From assembly GCF_036785885.1 (NCBI RefSeq), contig NC_092323.1:12904501-12968500 (forward strand): a stretch of DNA of 64,000 bases, read 5' to 3'. Each line of letters begins with the position of its first letter. Position 1 is the stretch's first letter. The notes under the pieces are model-generated. The model had not been told where the DNA came from, did no database searches, and saw only the letters and a program-made list of their open reading frames with translations. This stretch comes from Coffea arabica (taxonomy: Eukaryota; Streptophyta; Magnoliopsida; Gentianales; Rubiaceae). The translations under genes and the position numbers were made by a program. Shown in pieces: positions 25,046 to 37,270 of this stretch.

Positions 25046-26181
25046 TAATTGGTAATTTATGTTGATTTGTTATAATTAATAGTGACTTGTTTCATTAATT
25101 ACTTAGTGAATCAAAATCCACAGCTAATTCCCATCAATACTTTTGTTTGCCGCTTGTTTCCTCTATCTTTATCTCCTCGTCCCTGGATTCGGGGTTGTCA
25201 AGATCTGATCCAGGTTGTGCGTAACAAAAGTTTCAAACATAATGCTGATGTAATTTTATGGCAAGCCTTTATAGAAAAATTAAAAACCATTGAATATTAA
25301 AAGATATTTATTGATTATATAAGCACATCTTCATCTAACATTCTACCACACTTCTTTCAAATAATTTATTTATTGTGATAAGCCACAAACTTACGAGGTT
25401 CTCTTACATATTTTCTCCTAATCCTAAAAGGGTTATCTGTGACAGGAGAAATGATTAATAGTTAACACTAATACTAATTACATACGTACTTAGTTAGAAC
25501 TAGGGATTAACCTATCAAGCACCGCATTAACTCATTGCACCTATGATTGACGTTCATGCGTTAACGCAATTAAATTGTGTTTAGCTTACTATATAAATAC
25601 ATTCAAACACAGAGTAATTATACTTCTGTGTTTAGATATTTTTTAAATTAATTATACCTTTGTTTTAAAAGACTAACACCTGAAATTTTTATTAAAGAAT
25701 ATTTATTGAGCGCCGTCACTCATCCCATGAATTTCACCATTTTTTTTAATAAGCGAAAGGAGTTGAATTTGAAATTATTTACTTACAATTCCTTCCAAAA
25801 AAAAAAAAAAATCTAAATCTCAAGAGCTCAATTGATAACGTGTCGCGTGTCACCTCATTACCCAGTCACATCGCTAATCCGTGAAACCCCACCAGTCCAC
25901 CGCATAATTTATTAGCGCCCGGTCCCTACTACTACAGTCGAACAACACTTGAACTATAAAGTTTTTATTCCCTTACTAGTAATTGCAATCTTGTTCAGAG
26001 CTGAGACTTCAAATTGGACATTTGAGACACAATTGCTATATATATGCCTTTCTCCCTCCTCATTTTCGTAACATTCCTCTTGGAAAGAGTAATCTCTTCT
26101 TCCTTCTTGGTTGCTTGAGAATTAGCCCAGATCAAGAAATAGGCAGAGAAGAGAAGGAACAGAGCGAAAAAGAAAAAGAAG

Positions 26182-29100
26182 ATGTCATCTTCAATTGTGA
26201 AATATGCTTCTCAGGAAACTAACAGCACCCATGAAGATAATAAAGAGCGGATTGATTTGCTACATGGGTCTGATCTAACGGCTCCTAATCTGTCTCTCCC
26301 AGCTGAAACCTTACTCCAAGCAGCCATTTCTTTGAAGGATAAGGTATGCAGTTCATTAAAGATTAAATTTTTATGTAAACATCACTGGGATGGTTTATTT
26401 TTATGTGTATTATTGTTAGTTGGTTGAGATGTTTGTTGAATGTTGGGTGGTTGTGGCGGGCAAATGATTAGGTGGTGCAAGTCACATGGCGAGGACAATG
26501 GAACGATTATGGCAATACGGATCCAACTATGTATACGGGTTTGCTGGGAACAGCTTTCACCTGCTTGCGGGCGTATGAGGCTACTGGTAGTCTTCAGGAC
26601 TTGAGCTTATGCACTGAGATTGTTGATACTTGTGCTTCCATTGCTCGTTCCTCCACCAGGTTAGTGTAAAAATTCAATCTTTGTAGTGGATAAGTACATG
26701 TTTATGTTTGATGCGTATGATTAAGATGATGACATCGAATTTTTTAAGCATTACTCTAATATAATATTTGACTAATTTTTAAGGTACTTGAAAAGTTTGT
26801 AAAAAGGGATATGCTGAGAATCTGCTCTGACTGGCTCTGCTCTCTATTTAGATGAGATGAGATTATATATCCCATCGCAAATATGTCACTGACTCATCTA
26901 AGTTTTTAAATGCTTAGGATATTATATCATACATAACAAAAGCGTGAGCTGAATTTAGTGGATGATTCTCATGTCTCAAGTGTTGAGACATTTTGAATTT
27001 TTTTTTTTTTTTTGGTATGACATGGCTAAACCTTGGGATGTATTGTTGGAAGACAATTTTAGATGCGACAATTTTTCTCCGAACTCCTAAGAATGGAGGT
27101 AAAAGATCATGAATGTGGTCCAAATATAGCTAGCATATGGGGTTCAAGTTCAAGATATATTGATGTTAAACAATCTTCTGCTGTTGGACTGTGGGATTCA
27201 AGTGTCAACCTAAGTAGAAATCTGCTGATTTAAGACTCAAGGACTGTAGTTGTCCGCTTCATTTGATGATCATTTGCTTCTTGCTTTTTTCCTCGTTTTG
27301 TAGATCCCTTGATGATATGTGGTTCCCACTGTAATCCTATGAAATTGTATTGGAAAAAGAACTCATATTCATGTTGTGGTTATTCTTGCGCTTCCTAAAT
27401 TCCTTTTTAACTGCTGAGGACTGTATTTGATCTTTGATGCTTCAAGCATTGAGGTAAAATGAGAGGAGAGAATAGGGAAAGGAGATTCCTGGGACACTGT
27501 CAAAACCATGGTCACGGGAAAAAGGACTAATTTGATTCATTGGATTCCACATGCAAGAAACTTAAATTAGCTTGATAGAGATAAAGTTCATAAAGCAATG
27601 ATCATTTTCTGGAAAGAGAAGAAAGTGAAGAAGAAGGAAAAAAAAAACTTAGATTTTGGGCAAGTAAAAGCCCATGGAATGAATGTTCTACTGAGCTCTT
27701 GCTGTTTGAGTTATATATCTAGTCATTTAAGTTGGTACTTAGTTTGAAACATACATGTAAGACTTTGAGATTCAAGGATCGTGTTAAACAGTGATAGTGA
27801 TTTACTCTCTTTCGTCCTTGGACAATTGTCATTAAAATGAGATGTGTATGTAATATGTATAAATATTTTTTCCATTATTAAAAAGATACCGTGCAACTTT
27901 TTGAAATATCAAATGCATAAATGTACAATTACAGCCTTATCTTTGCAGCATACAAATTTACAAGATCTTTTGGCTGTAATAAAAGTGAAGGGGACAGGTT
28001 TAATATCTGCTGCAATATCTAAAACAAAGTATGAATTTATATATTGCTGGGCTATTACCCAAGGAATCTTGTTTCTGATTACGTCTTCAGGAAGCTTTTG
28101 ATTCACTCATTGCTTTCTCATTCTTAAATCGTGGAAACTGTGTTTGGATAGAGTATTATTTGAAATAATTACTATAATGCTTTTTGTGATGTGATGTATG
28201 TGAGATAAAAAATAGTTGGGAATATAAAAAGGTGGATTGGGAAATGTGTTTATGATGCAAGCAAAATATTATTTGGGATAATTTAGCAATCCGAACACAC
28301 TCTTACATCTTTATTGAAAACTGTGGACCAGGCACTTGACTTTTCTGTGTGGGAGAGGAGGGGTCTATGCTCTTGGTGCTGTGGCTGCAAATTATTGTGG
28401 GGACCAGCAAAAACGTGACTTATATATGGACAGATTTTTTGAGGTATCAGGGCTATAATTTGCATTTCTTTTCCCTTGTCCTTTTGCATTCAGTGATCAA
28501 ACCATAGTAATATGAATTAACTACTTCGGTTTGGCAAATCTGTGCTGTTGGTCAATGTGTGCGTTTAAATGACTGGTGACCTAACTTGTTCACTTATGAT
28601 AGACCAAATATTTACTCATCATGACTGCAGCATGCAGGGAAGCATTTACCTGATATGAATCTTTTTCCAGGATACTTTGTGAAATTGCACATGACGATAA
28701 GATCATAGTTGATTATAGCTCTGACAGTCTAATTAAAAGATGATTTCAGGTTACTTTTGGTTTTATTCTAGTGTCATACGAAAGTCAATATTTATCAGCC
28801 AGATTCATCTATATGATTTTAGACAAAGACATCTCATTATGCAAAAGGTACTTTTATCAATTGGTTTTGTCAACATTTGGAGGATGGAACCTGCCATCTT
28901 TTGACTGACAACCACCTTCTTAGAAGTAAAAAATTAGATGTCAATGGCGGAGGTTTATGCGAGAGAGTTTTAAACTTTACTTAAAACCACTAGGTGGGCT
29001 AACAAATCACTGCAAAATTTTTTCAAAAGTTTGTCGAGAGGATCCAACAGCTTCTTGGCTTTCCAGATGCCAGCATGTCTTTATTAACAGAAAAATTTTT

Positions 29101-30769
29101 CCCTGCTGTCTGTCACTGATTTCAAGTCATAGTATGGATGAGAAAGATTATGCAGCTTTGAACAACTGGCTGAATTTGCTTTTATAGATAAATGGGTTGT
29201 GTCTGAACCCACTGTGGATAAAATGATTGAAAAGTTTAAGTGGACAATGATGATAGGCCTCCGTCCTCAGGTTGATTCTTATGTTTTGGCGTATCTAGGA
29301 ATCCATGTAGATATCTTAGCTAACAAAGTAGCTTCCGCATGGACTCAGATCTGACCCAAGGGAACCAACTGGCTGGGGTAGGGTTGAACTATCTCTCTGC
29401 TGGCATTAGCCCTATCTCATGCCTCTGGCGATTAGTAAACTTGTGCTAAATCCATGTAATCCCAACAACTTTGAACATTTAATTTGTCACGTGTGTGTGG
29501 CATTTAAAATCCTCCATCAAGTTCTAGATGCTCTTGGTGGTGCTGATGTCTAAATGTCCAAATGTTTTGGTAGGTGGCACAAGAAAGAGCCCTGCCTGTT
29601 GGACCCGAGGAAGGTGGATTTGGAATGTCATATGATCTACTCTATGGACGTGCTGGTTTCCTGTGGACTGCTTTGTTCATAAACAAGCACTTGGGAGCAG
29701 AAGCAGTCCCTAGTGATCTTCTTATGCCAGTTGTTGAAGCTGTGCTAGCAGGGGGCAGGGCAGGTGCTTCTGATAATGCGGCCTGCCCATTGATGTATAG
29801 ATGGCATGGAACAAGGTATTGGGGTGCAGCCCATGGCCTTGCAGGGATATTGCATGTGTTACTTCACTTCCAAGCCCTTTCTGCAGATGATATTGAAGTC
29901 GTGAAAGGGACCTTAAGATACATGATGAGCAATAGATTCCCTCGTAGTGGGAATTACCCTGTAAGTGAAGGGAACCCAAGGGACAAGCTGGTTCAGTGGT
30001 CTCATGGTGCAACTGGCATTGGTATCACCCTTTGCAAAGCATCAGAGGTAAGGGGTTTAATATCAGACTGAAATATTCCAAAGATATATTGTTACTGTCA
30101 GACAAAATTGGTTAGAGATAGGTGTCTGTAAACTCCTAAAATTTAAATGTCAAAAAGAAGTTGGCCTGATATCAGAGTAAAGTGATCTAGAAAGACTAGA
30201 TGGGGAGACTAAAAAATTTTTGCCAAGCATGTATACAGTTTGTTAGCATGCAAATTGGGAAGAGCGTCTTTAGGGATTTCAATATTTACAATGTCAAAAA
30301 GTGGTTGTCTTTTGTGTCCCTGGAAAACGACAGAAATGAGCCCTAATCTTGCAAATTGAAAATGTTATGGTTCTCAAAGTGTGCGAACAATGTAAGGTTA
30401 ATGATCTTCTTTCCTTGGTGTGTGCAGGTGTTACCAAATGACCGGGAATTCCGTGATGCTGCCATTGAGGCTGGGGAAGTTGTGTGGAAGAGTGGGTTGG
30501 TCCAGAAGGTAGGTCTTGCCGATGGTGCTGCTGGGAATGCTTATGCTTTTCTCTCCCTCTATCGTCTGACTGGAGAAAGCATATATGAAGATAGAGCAAA
30601 GGCATTTGCAACCTGCTTGTATCATGATCAAAGAAATGCGACAACTTCAAGTCCTTCTACTGGAGCAGATCATGCCTATTCTCTTTTCCAAGGACTAGCT
30701 GGGGTTGCTTGCCTATGGTTTGATTTGCTTGCACCTGAGAAGTCCAAATTTCCAGGTTATGAGATTTAG
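26182..30769 (+). CDS. LanC-like protein (GCL/GCR2 family)
   Basis: Five exons: 26182-26343, 26472-26659, 28332-28443, 29574-30047 and 30428-30769, all in phase, giving 425 aa. The start is the first ATG (MSSSIVKYASQET). Family motifs appear in order: TDPTMYTGLLGTAF, FLCGRGGVYALGAVAAN, YDLLYGRAGFLW, RYWGAAHGLAGI, QWSHGATGI and GLADGAAGNAYAFLSLYRLTG. LanC-like proteins are double alpha-barrels related to bacterial lanthionine cyclases; plant GCR2/GCL proteins were once proposed as ABA receptors, which is disputed, and mammalian LANCLs add glutathione to dehydroamino acids. Odd: the three zinc ligands of canonical LanC/LANCL (Cys of WCHG, Cys-His of LCHG) are Ser297, Ala343 and Asp344 here, so the metal site looks absent. 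A MITE sits in intron 2 just before exon 3. Confidence 0.93.
28141..28299 (+). mobile_element. MITE family A, copy 5, in LanC-like intron 2
   Basis: Starts TGTTTGGATAGAGTATT and ends AGCAATCCGAACACA, ends forming an imperfect inverted repeat. The core CTTTTTGTGATGTGATGTATG is intact. It ends about 32 bp before exon 3, so it abuts the 3' splice-site region. Confidence 0.75.
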
Positions 30770-32098
30770 ACTTTTTAGCTCAGAAGAGCTGGAATGTGAA
30801 ACGTAGTGTTGCTTACCCTGCAACTTCTACGTTCAGCCCGGCAGCGATCTGAACAATGGAGAGAACTCTATATTCTTGAATAGACTACATATGATACTAA
30901 CTTCGTGTATATAATAAGTTTATAGCATGACTCAAAACATCGTGTGACCGGGAAATCTCCTCATCTTATGTACAATTATGTCCTGGCAAACTTTCCCCCG
31001 CATGAAACTTCCCAATGCCAACGTAGCTTAACAACAATCTTTACCATGTTGTATTGGTAGCTGTAACTCTAGATTCGATCTCGACCTCTCTCAAAAGGCC
31101 ATCACATCTTTTTTGACATGTTACTTAGATGATGGCTTTACTTATTGTGAATGCTACTCTTCTTAAAAATTTGTTGCGTTGTCCGTGATGTATTGCTTGC
31201 CCAAATTTCTGCTATCTTAGCCTCTGGTATGTGGCATGATTTGCAAGAAATGGAGTTTGATCCATTGAACTGAAGCTTACGTGCTTCAATTGTAAATGTG
31301 GATCCTTATTGTAACATAAACTGTGTAGATGAATACATCCTACAACAGACATGCCTCGGACAAAAATGTCAAGTAAGCCAACCAAGATTGCTGTCTGAGA
31401 TGCACTTAACATTTGGCCCAGCTATCGATGGTAGGTACCCTGGAGGTTCCCTCCTCCTTCAACACTGAATGATTGCCTTGACAGGAAAAGTCTCCATTCC
31501 TTGCAAGTTGCTGCGGTCCCCATTCGTCCTCATGCCTGCTGCCACCAAAGAAAAAGAAATAGCGGATGCTAGAAGCAATCAAGGAACCATCTTGGTGGAA
31601 ATTCCAGGACAAGTAATTATTATTACTTGAGCAAATCAAGCTATGGATTGCTCGTTTATGCACAGCTTTTTATTGGTTGTTGTAGTTTGACTTGTGTTCT
31701 TATCCTCCTTTTTGTATTCATCAGCCTCTCAAACGTGGAAAAAGATGGGGTGATTTGTGAAAGGGGAATGTAGTCCCGCACAAGAGCATAAAGACAATTT
31801 GCATTAAATTGTTAAGACAAATTTCCCCCCGTGTTGGTTCCCTGTCATAATTCACTTTCCAGTCTGAGAAATGAGATTCAATGGCGTTTGCATTTCTTGA
31901 TGGGAGCGTTAATGGTGGGATGGATTCAAAGGTCCTCCTCGCAGGTTAGCGGCTGAAACATCTCTCCGTGAAAATTGATTCCCATTTTCGATTGTGTTGT
32001 CATGCTCACATGTAGTAAGTAGTCTCATTTTTGCATGTAATCGTTGCATTTGAACTCCACCAGTGAGTGGATCGGATGAGCTTTAGGTTTGCAGTTTA

Positions 32099-32255
32099 GG
32101 CCTTGTTCTCGATTGATTGTTTTAGATTTTACAAAATCTGACGATAGAAACTGATTAGAGAATCAGCAAAAACTACTCTTTGGTTGATTATAGATTTTAA
32201 TGTTTTCTAGTGATTAAAAATTTATAATCAGAATATAAAATCAATCGAGAGTATC
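32099..32255 (+). mobile_element. MITE family D, copy 1
   Basis: The left end GGCCTTGTTCTCGATTGATT pairs with a right end containing AATCAATCGAGAG. The 140 bp inside match, in opposite orientation, the block at 47201-47424 (shared phrases include AGAATCAGCAAAAA and TTTAGATTTT). Non-coding. Confidence 0.55.
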
Positions 32256-34520
32256 ACAAAAACTGATTAAAATCTTTGATCATTTAAAATAATTAACCGA
32301 GATCAAGTGCTAATTAGAAAAATAGTGAAACTCGGTTCTAGCTTGACTTTTATTGATCTTGATTGAATTAATCGGTTCTTGAGTAGACATGATCGGTTTA
32401 ATTAACGTTCAGATTTATTAGAGGATTGAACTAGTGCTATGGTTGATTTACAGTCGGTCTAATTTTCAAAAGATTTCACGTTACCATGTGAGATCAATGC
32501 AACAAATCACGATTTGTTCAGATGACAACTTGTTCCATAGATAGCTCTTTTTTGAACCCCTATTTTAGGCGGGGTGAAAAATGATAATTAAACTAGTTTA
32601 ATCTTATAAAAATTCATTAGTCGATAAGTGAAGGAGTGAACTCCTTTGCACTGTTCTATTCACGTTGAAGTTTAAATAGTCTGAGAATCAAATTCCAAGT
32701 CCACCACGTAGCCTAACTCTTGCGTTGTCTTCGTCATAGCCGTCCAAGTCGTTTTAAAATGTTAGCCAGCCCTCTTTTGTCCCTTCTTTCTCTTGTGAAA
32801 AGCAATCGAATTTGCGTCCGATTCCATATACCGAGTACAAGTGTTGAGCAATAATATAAACTAGTTCTTAAGTCACAATTTGATTCGTTTGCAGTTAACA
32901 AAAAATATGATTATTAAAATTATTTTTTATAAAGTTTTTTATGGGTCAGATTCATTTGTGACGTAGATTATCGTCTTTATGACATAAATCATCGTATAGA
33001 AAGATGACGGACGTTGAATAGACTACGTGGGAATTAGAAGTTGGTGTGAGAAAATTGTAATTAGTGAATAATTTGAACACATAAGTGTGTGCTAATTCAA
33101 ATAAATATCTGCTGATTGTGGAATTTTTGTTGAATAAATTGGGATAAATTTGTTGAATTTTTGCAATTGAGAGTAGATTAGAAATTTCAAAAAATGATAT
33201 CGTGTGCTTACACCACACAGTAACACTCTCCCTTTATAAATCATATAAATATACTTTAGTGTTTCCCATTTGGTTCTTTACTTATTTGGGTGAAATATTT
33301 CGAACGTAAGAAAAATTTTCACGTATATATCTTGGTTGTAATTTCGATTTAGATCACTTCTTGTACGTTCTATTATTGATTTGTTAAAATGCGAGCTGCT
33401 GCTTCCATTTCCTTTTTATGTATACGTTGCATGTAATAATAATGTCTTTTTAACTCTTTAGATGAGATAAATCTTGCATTTAATATGATAATTATCAATG
33501 GATAATTAGGATTCTACATGATTATAATACATCTAAGGAAATGAACCAGTTGACAAAAATGATATGCATTGACAAAAAACCAGTTGACTACAAATGAACT
33601 TCTCTGTGCTGTCAAACTTCGATTGTCATTTAATATTTGTTTATTCTATGTCGACAAATTAAGGATTCATGAAGTAGCAATACCATATACAACTATTTTT
33701 TTTAATACCGTTTGAATTTTTTTACAAAGAAATTCTAAAAAAAAAAATTTTGGGTGTTAAAGGGTTTTACAAAGAAGTCTTTGAAGTTCTTTTTCCTTGA
33801 AGAGTTAGAAGTTCCCTTAGGAGAAAAAAAAATAAAATAGTTTGTTGAGACTTTTGATTGAGGAACTTAAGCCAACAAATGAAGATGAAATACACTGAAA
33901 AATGCCGGAAAATGAAATTGTCTAGCCAACTTTATTTTTAAAAAAAATAGAAGAGGGGTGGGGGGGGGGGAATAAATTGTTCTTGGGCCAAGACAATGTA
34001 CAACAAATAATGCGGCAAGTCGAAGTAATTAAATTTAGCCAATTCAACCTATCAAAAATACATACACAGAAATCTAGGAAGATTAGAGTAAGGACCACCA
34101 GAATTGTAGCCTTGCTATTCCTTGCATGATTGAAAACAACTTTTGCCATTGCCCTTGCTGTTATGCCACTTGGACTGATTCTCTCAGGACAATTCCTCTA
34201 GAAAAAGTTAGTGGCAAATTGCAAATGTCCATCATATATGTTTTCATTTCTTTTCTTGATGTGAATGCTGAAGCAAGAAACAGAATCAAGATTGTCAAAG
34301 ACAAGGGCTTTAATTTATCTTCCAAACCCTCTAATATATTGTTCAAGGACTGAAAGATTTAGGGAATAAATTAAACAGTAAGATGACATTAATGGCGGAA
34401 AGTGAGGACAAGCATTCTTAAATATTAAGGTTCGTTCTTTGTTAGGATAACGGCCAATAAGATACCATACCAAGTTGTTGTTGACTCCTCCTCCTAGATA
34501 TCCCAACCATTCAAAACTCG

Positions 34521-34528
34521 CCACGTGT
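34521..34528 (+). promoter_or_regulatory. ABRE/G-box-like element upstream of the SnRK2 gene
   Basis: CCACGTGT contains the ACGTGT core bound by plant ABF/AREB bZIP factors. It lies about 275 bp before the SnRK2 start codon, inside the likely promoter or 5' UTR. A single box is only suggestive; ABREs usually act in pairs or with a coupling element. Confidence 0.4.
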
Positions 34529-34801
34529 AACCCCGCTCTCTCGGGAAACTCAATAAGCTGGGATGATGACTGATGATTCGTGCACCATAATGCCTACTTA
34601 AGTTCCAGTTTGTAAGACTAGGACACTTCATACACAGACATGCCAGTAATCCTACAGATAGAGATACCACATAAAAACACATTAGTTCTAGTGTTAGTTG
34701 GGAAAGAAATATAGTAATTCAATAGGGGAAGTTGTGCTTAGATTGTATACATGCTTAATTGATTGTTTGAGGCAAGTTATCGAGTTGATCAAACATAGGA
34801 G

Positions 34802-37270
34802 ATGGACAGGTATGAGATTCTGAAAGATATAGGTTCTGGGAACTTTGGAGTAGCCAAGCTGGTGAAAGATATCTGGACTGGTGAGCTTTTTGCTGTCAAG
34901 TATATTGAGAGAGGTCAGAAGGTCTGATTCTTTTGATCTTTTCTGCAGCATATGTATTCTCAGTATGTGTTTATAGTTTTTGGTTATGGTATCAATCTCT
35001 CTCGGATTGTTCATATTGATTATTTTTTTGAAAATCCATTGTTGTTTGTTTTTATAGATTGATGAGCATGTGCAGAGGGAGATCATGAATCACAGGTCCT
35101 TAAACCATCCCAATATAGTTAGGTTCAAGGAGGTAATGAAGCTTTGCTTGTTTTTATCCCATTTGGTGGAATAGATTCTCCTCCTATGGTGTTTGCATAT
35201 AAAAGAACATTTTGCTGAATTCTTTTGTTCTCTTTTAGATACTGAAGATAGTATTTATTATCATTGTCTTCTTCCCTGTAAGACTGTATGGGGGCTTTTG
35301 CTTCAGCTCCAGTCAGCAAGAAAATCAGGTTCAATTCCAGAGCCAAAGGCCTGTACCAAGCAGATGCTGGTTATGGACTTTCCACGGTCTAATGTTTGGA
35401 TTTCGAGATTAAACTCCTGTCTCCGTAGCAATGAGCTCAGCAGTTGAATTGATATAGTTCAAAGCTTCAATCTTACCATAATTAACATGAAGTGGCTGGT
35501 TTGTCTGAAACCATTACTAGAAGGCCTTTGCCAAATCTATCAAAACGAGTTTAATAGTGTTATTTAGTTATATTTGGCTACTCGAAACATCTCCTAGCTG
35601 AACATACTGCATAGTGGTTACCTATCATTTTGTTTTTCAAAGATGTATGGTGACTATATTTGACTTGAGGTGAAGAGTCAAAGTCCTCTCTCTATCAGAG
35701 AACAGAATGCAGTGATTCTGATTTATTTGCATGCTATATCATTTGGTATTTTGAGCCAATTTTGAAACTTTGTGCAGGTCTTCCTCACACCAACTCATCT
35801 TGCCATCGTAATGGAGTATGCTGCTGGTGGGGAGCTTTTTGAAAGAATTTGCAATGCTGGTAGATTCAGCGAAGACGAGGTATCCTTAACTCCTAAAATA
35901 TTTCTGATACTGGCAAACTTTCTTAGGATGATCCATATGCTTGGAAACTTACAGACTAGCTTCTAAAAGCTTTGATTTGATGCTCAACAAAATCAACTTA
36001 TATGTTTCCACTTTCGGTTGTTTATGCTTTGCGCGCAGTTACCACTCTCACTATAATTGTCATTTATTTCAGGCAAGATTTTTCTTTCAACAACTTATAT
36101 CAGGAGTTAGCTACTGCCATTCAGTGGTAAACTGAGACAAGAAGCCTTCCTTGTAATCAATAACTCATCCATTTAGTGCATAGACTTTTGTCCATCGCAT
36201 GATATTACACAAACTTTTGTTCTGCTTACAGCAAATTTGCCATCGGGATCTTAAGCTGGAAAATACACTCTTAGATGGAAGCCCAGAACCACGTCTCAAA
36301 ATATGTGATTTTGGCTATTCTAAAGTATTAACCCCTTCTATCTCATCATATCTCCCGCAGGCTATAATGCAGTGCCATTCAATTTAGTAGCTAACAAGAA
36401 TGATTCATTATTTAGTCCTCAGTATTGCATTCCCAACCCAAATCTACAGTAGGAACGCCGGCCTATATTGCACCAGAGGTCTTTTGCAGAAAAAAGTATG
36501 ATGGGAAGGTGAATAATTGACTGTTATCTTTTCTTGACTTTAGTTATCATTGTGAGCCTTAATTAAAACGATGGACTGACTTGTTAGCCATGGTCTATAA
36601 AGATTGCAGATGTTTGGTCATGTGGGGTTACCTTGTATGTGATGCTTGTTGGTGCTTATCCATTTGAAGATCCTGAGGATCCAAGAAATTTCAGAAAAAC
36701 AATTAATGTAAGCGTTGCCATAACGAATTTTGAAATCATGCTAGTTGACTTCTCCATCTGCTTGTATAAAACATTATTGCTGTTTGGATTTTTTGCAGAA
36801 AATTCTGAGCGTTCAATATTCAATTCCTGATTATGTTCGAGTCTCCAGGGACTGCAAACACCTTCTGTCTCGAATATTTGTAGCTGACCCTGAAAAGGTC
36901 AAAGTCTAGACCCTTATTCTCACCTTTACATGTTAATTATTTCTGGTTTGATGGAAGGGTAGTAAGTAACCGGATCAAACACCTGCAGAGAATAACCATT
37001 CCAGAAATCAAGAAGCATCCGTGGTTTTTAAAGAATTTGACTGTGGAATTTGTGGAAGGAGAACAAGCCAGCATTCAAGTGAACAGTGCAGCCAACTATT
37101 CTCAAAGTAATGAAGAGGTGTTGGCTATAATACAAGAGGCGACGAAATCGACAGAGGGGCCTGGAGTTGGAGAAAATTTCATTGGAGGCAGCATGGATCT
37201 AGATGATATTGATGCTGATTGTGATATAGATGATATAGAGACAAGCGGAGAGTTTGTTTGTGCATTATGA
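34802..37270 (+). CDS. SnRK2 protein kinase, subclass II (SnRK2.7/2.8, SAPK2-like)
   Basis: Nine exons: 34802-34921, 35058-35132, 35778-35879, 36073-36126, 36232-36324, 36416-36508, 36603-36707, 36799-36897 and 36989-37270; 340 aa, all in phase. Kinase features: glycine loop [12 protein letters not shown], Lys33 in [16 protein letters not shown] (Asp123), DFG (Asp143) and the activation loop [17 protein letters not shown], whose Ser158 matches the Ser175 phosphosite of OST1. The C-terminal part has the SnRK2 box ([14 protein letters not shown]) and an acidic tail ending [13 protein letters not shown], diagnostic of subclass II. These cytosolic and nuclear Ser/Thr kinases respond to osmotic stress and weakly to ABA. 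The exon count matches the conserved SnRK2 pattern. Minor: Val replaces the usual Met in SYCHSVQICHRD, at the exon 4 donor. Confidence 0.96.

Larger units (their letters stand above)
18328..26181. other. Gene-poor intergenic stretch of 7.9 kb
   Basis: No complete gene is recognised between the divergent 14-3-3 (-) and LanC-like (+) genes. The stretch holds four family A MITE copies (two inverted), a GC-rich island (20080-20190), a TA microsatellite, a hAT-type element (21002-21560), an unrecognised coding-like piece (21588-21995), a degenerate tandem repeat (24577-25045) and a SINE-like insertion (24884-25007). Promoters of both genes should lie at its two ends. Confidence 0.6.
30770..34801. 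other. Intergenic region between LanC-like and SnRK2 genes
   Basis: Four kilobases without a recognisable gene. The only structured items noted are a family D MITE (32099-32255), a G run near 33959-33970 and an ABRE-like box (34521-34528). Open frames here are short and unlike known proteins. Confidence 0.55.

Noticed and set aside
31040-31100. tRNA-like stretch (TTGGTAGCTGTAAC ... GATTCGATCTC)
   Set aside because: It has words resembling A and B boxes, but no acceptor or anticodon stem pairs, so not a tRNA; too weak to call a SINE without an A-tail or target duplication.
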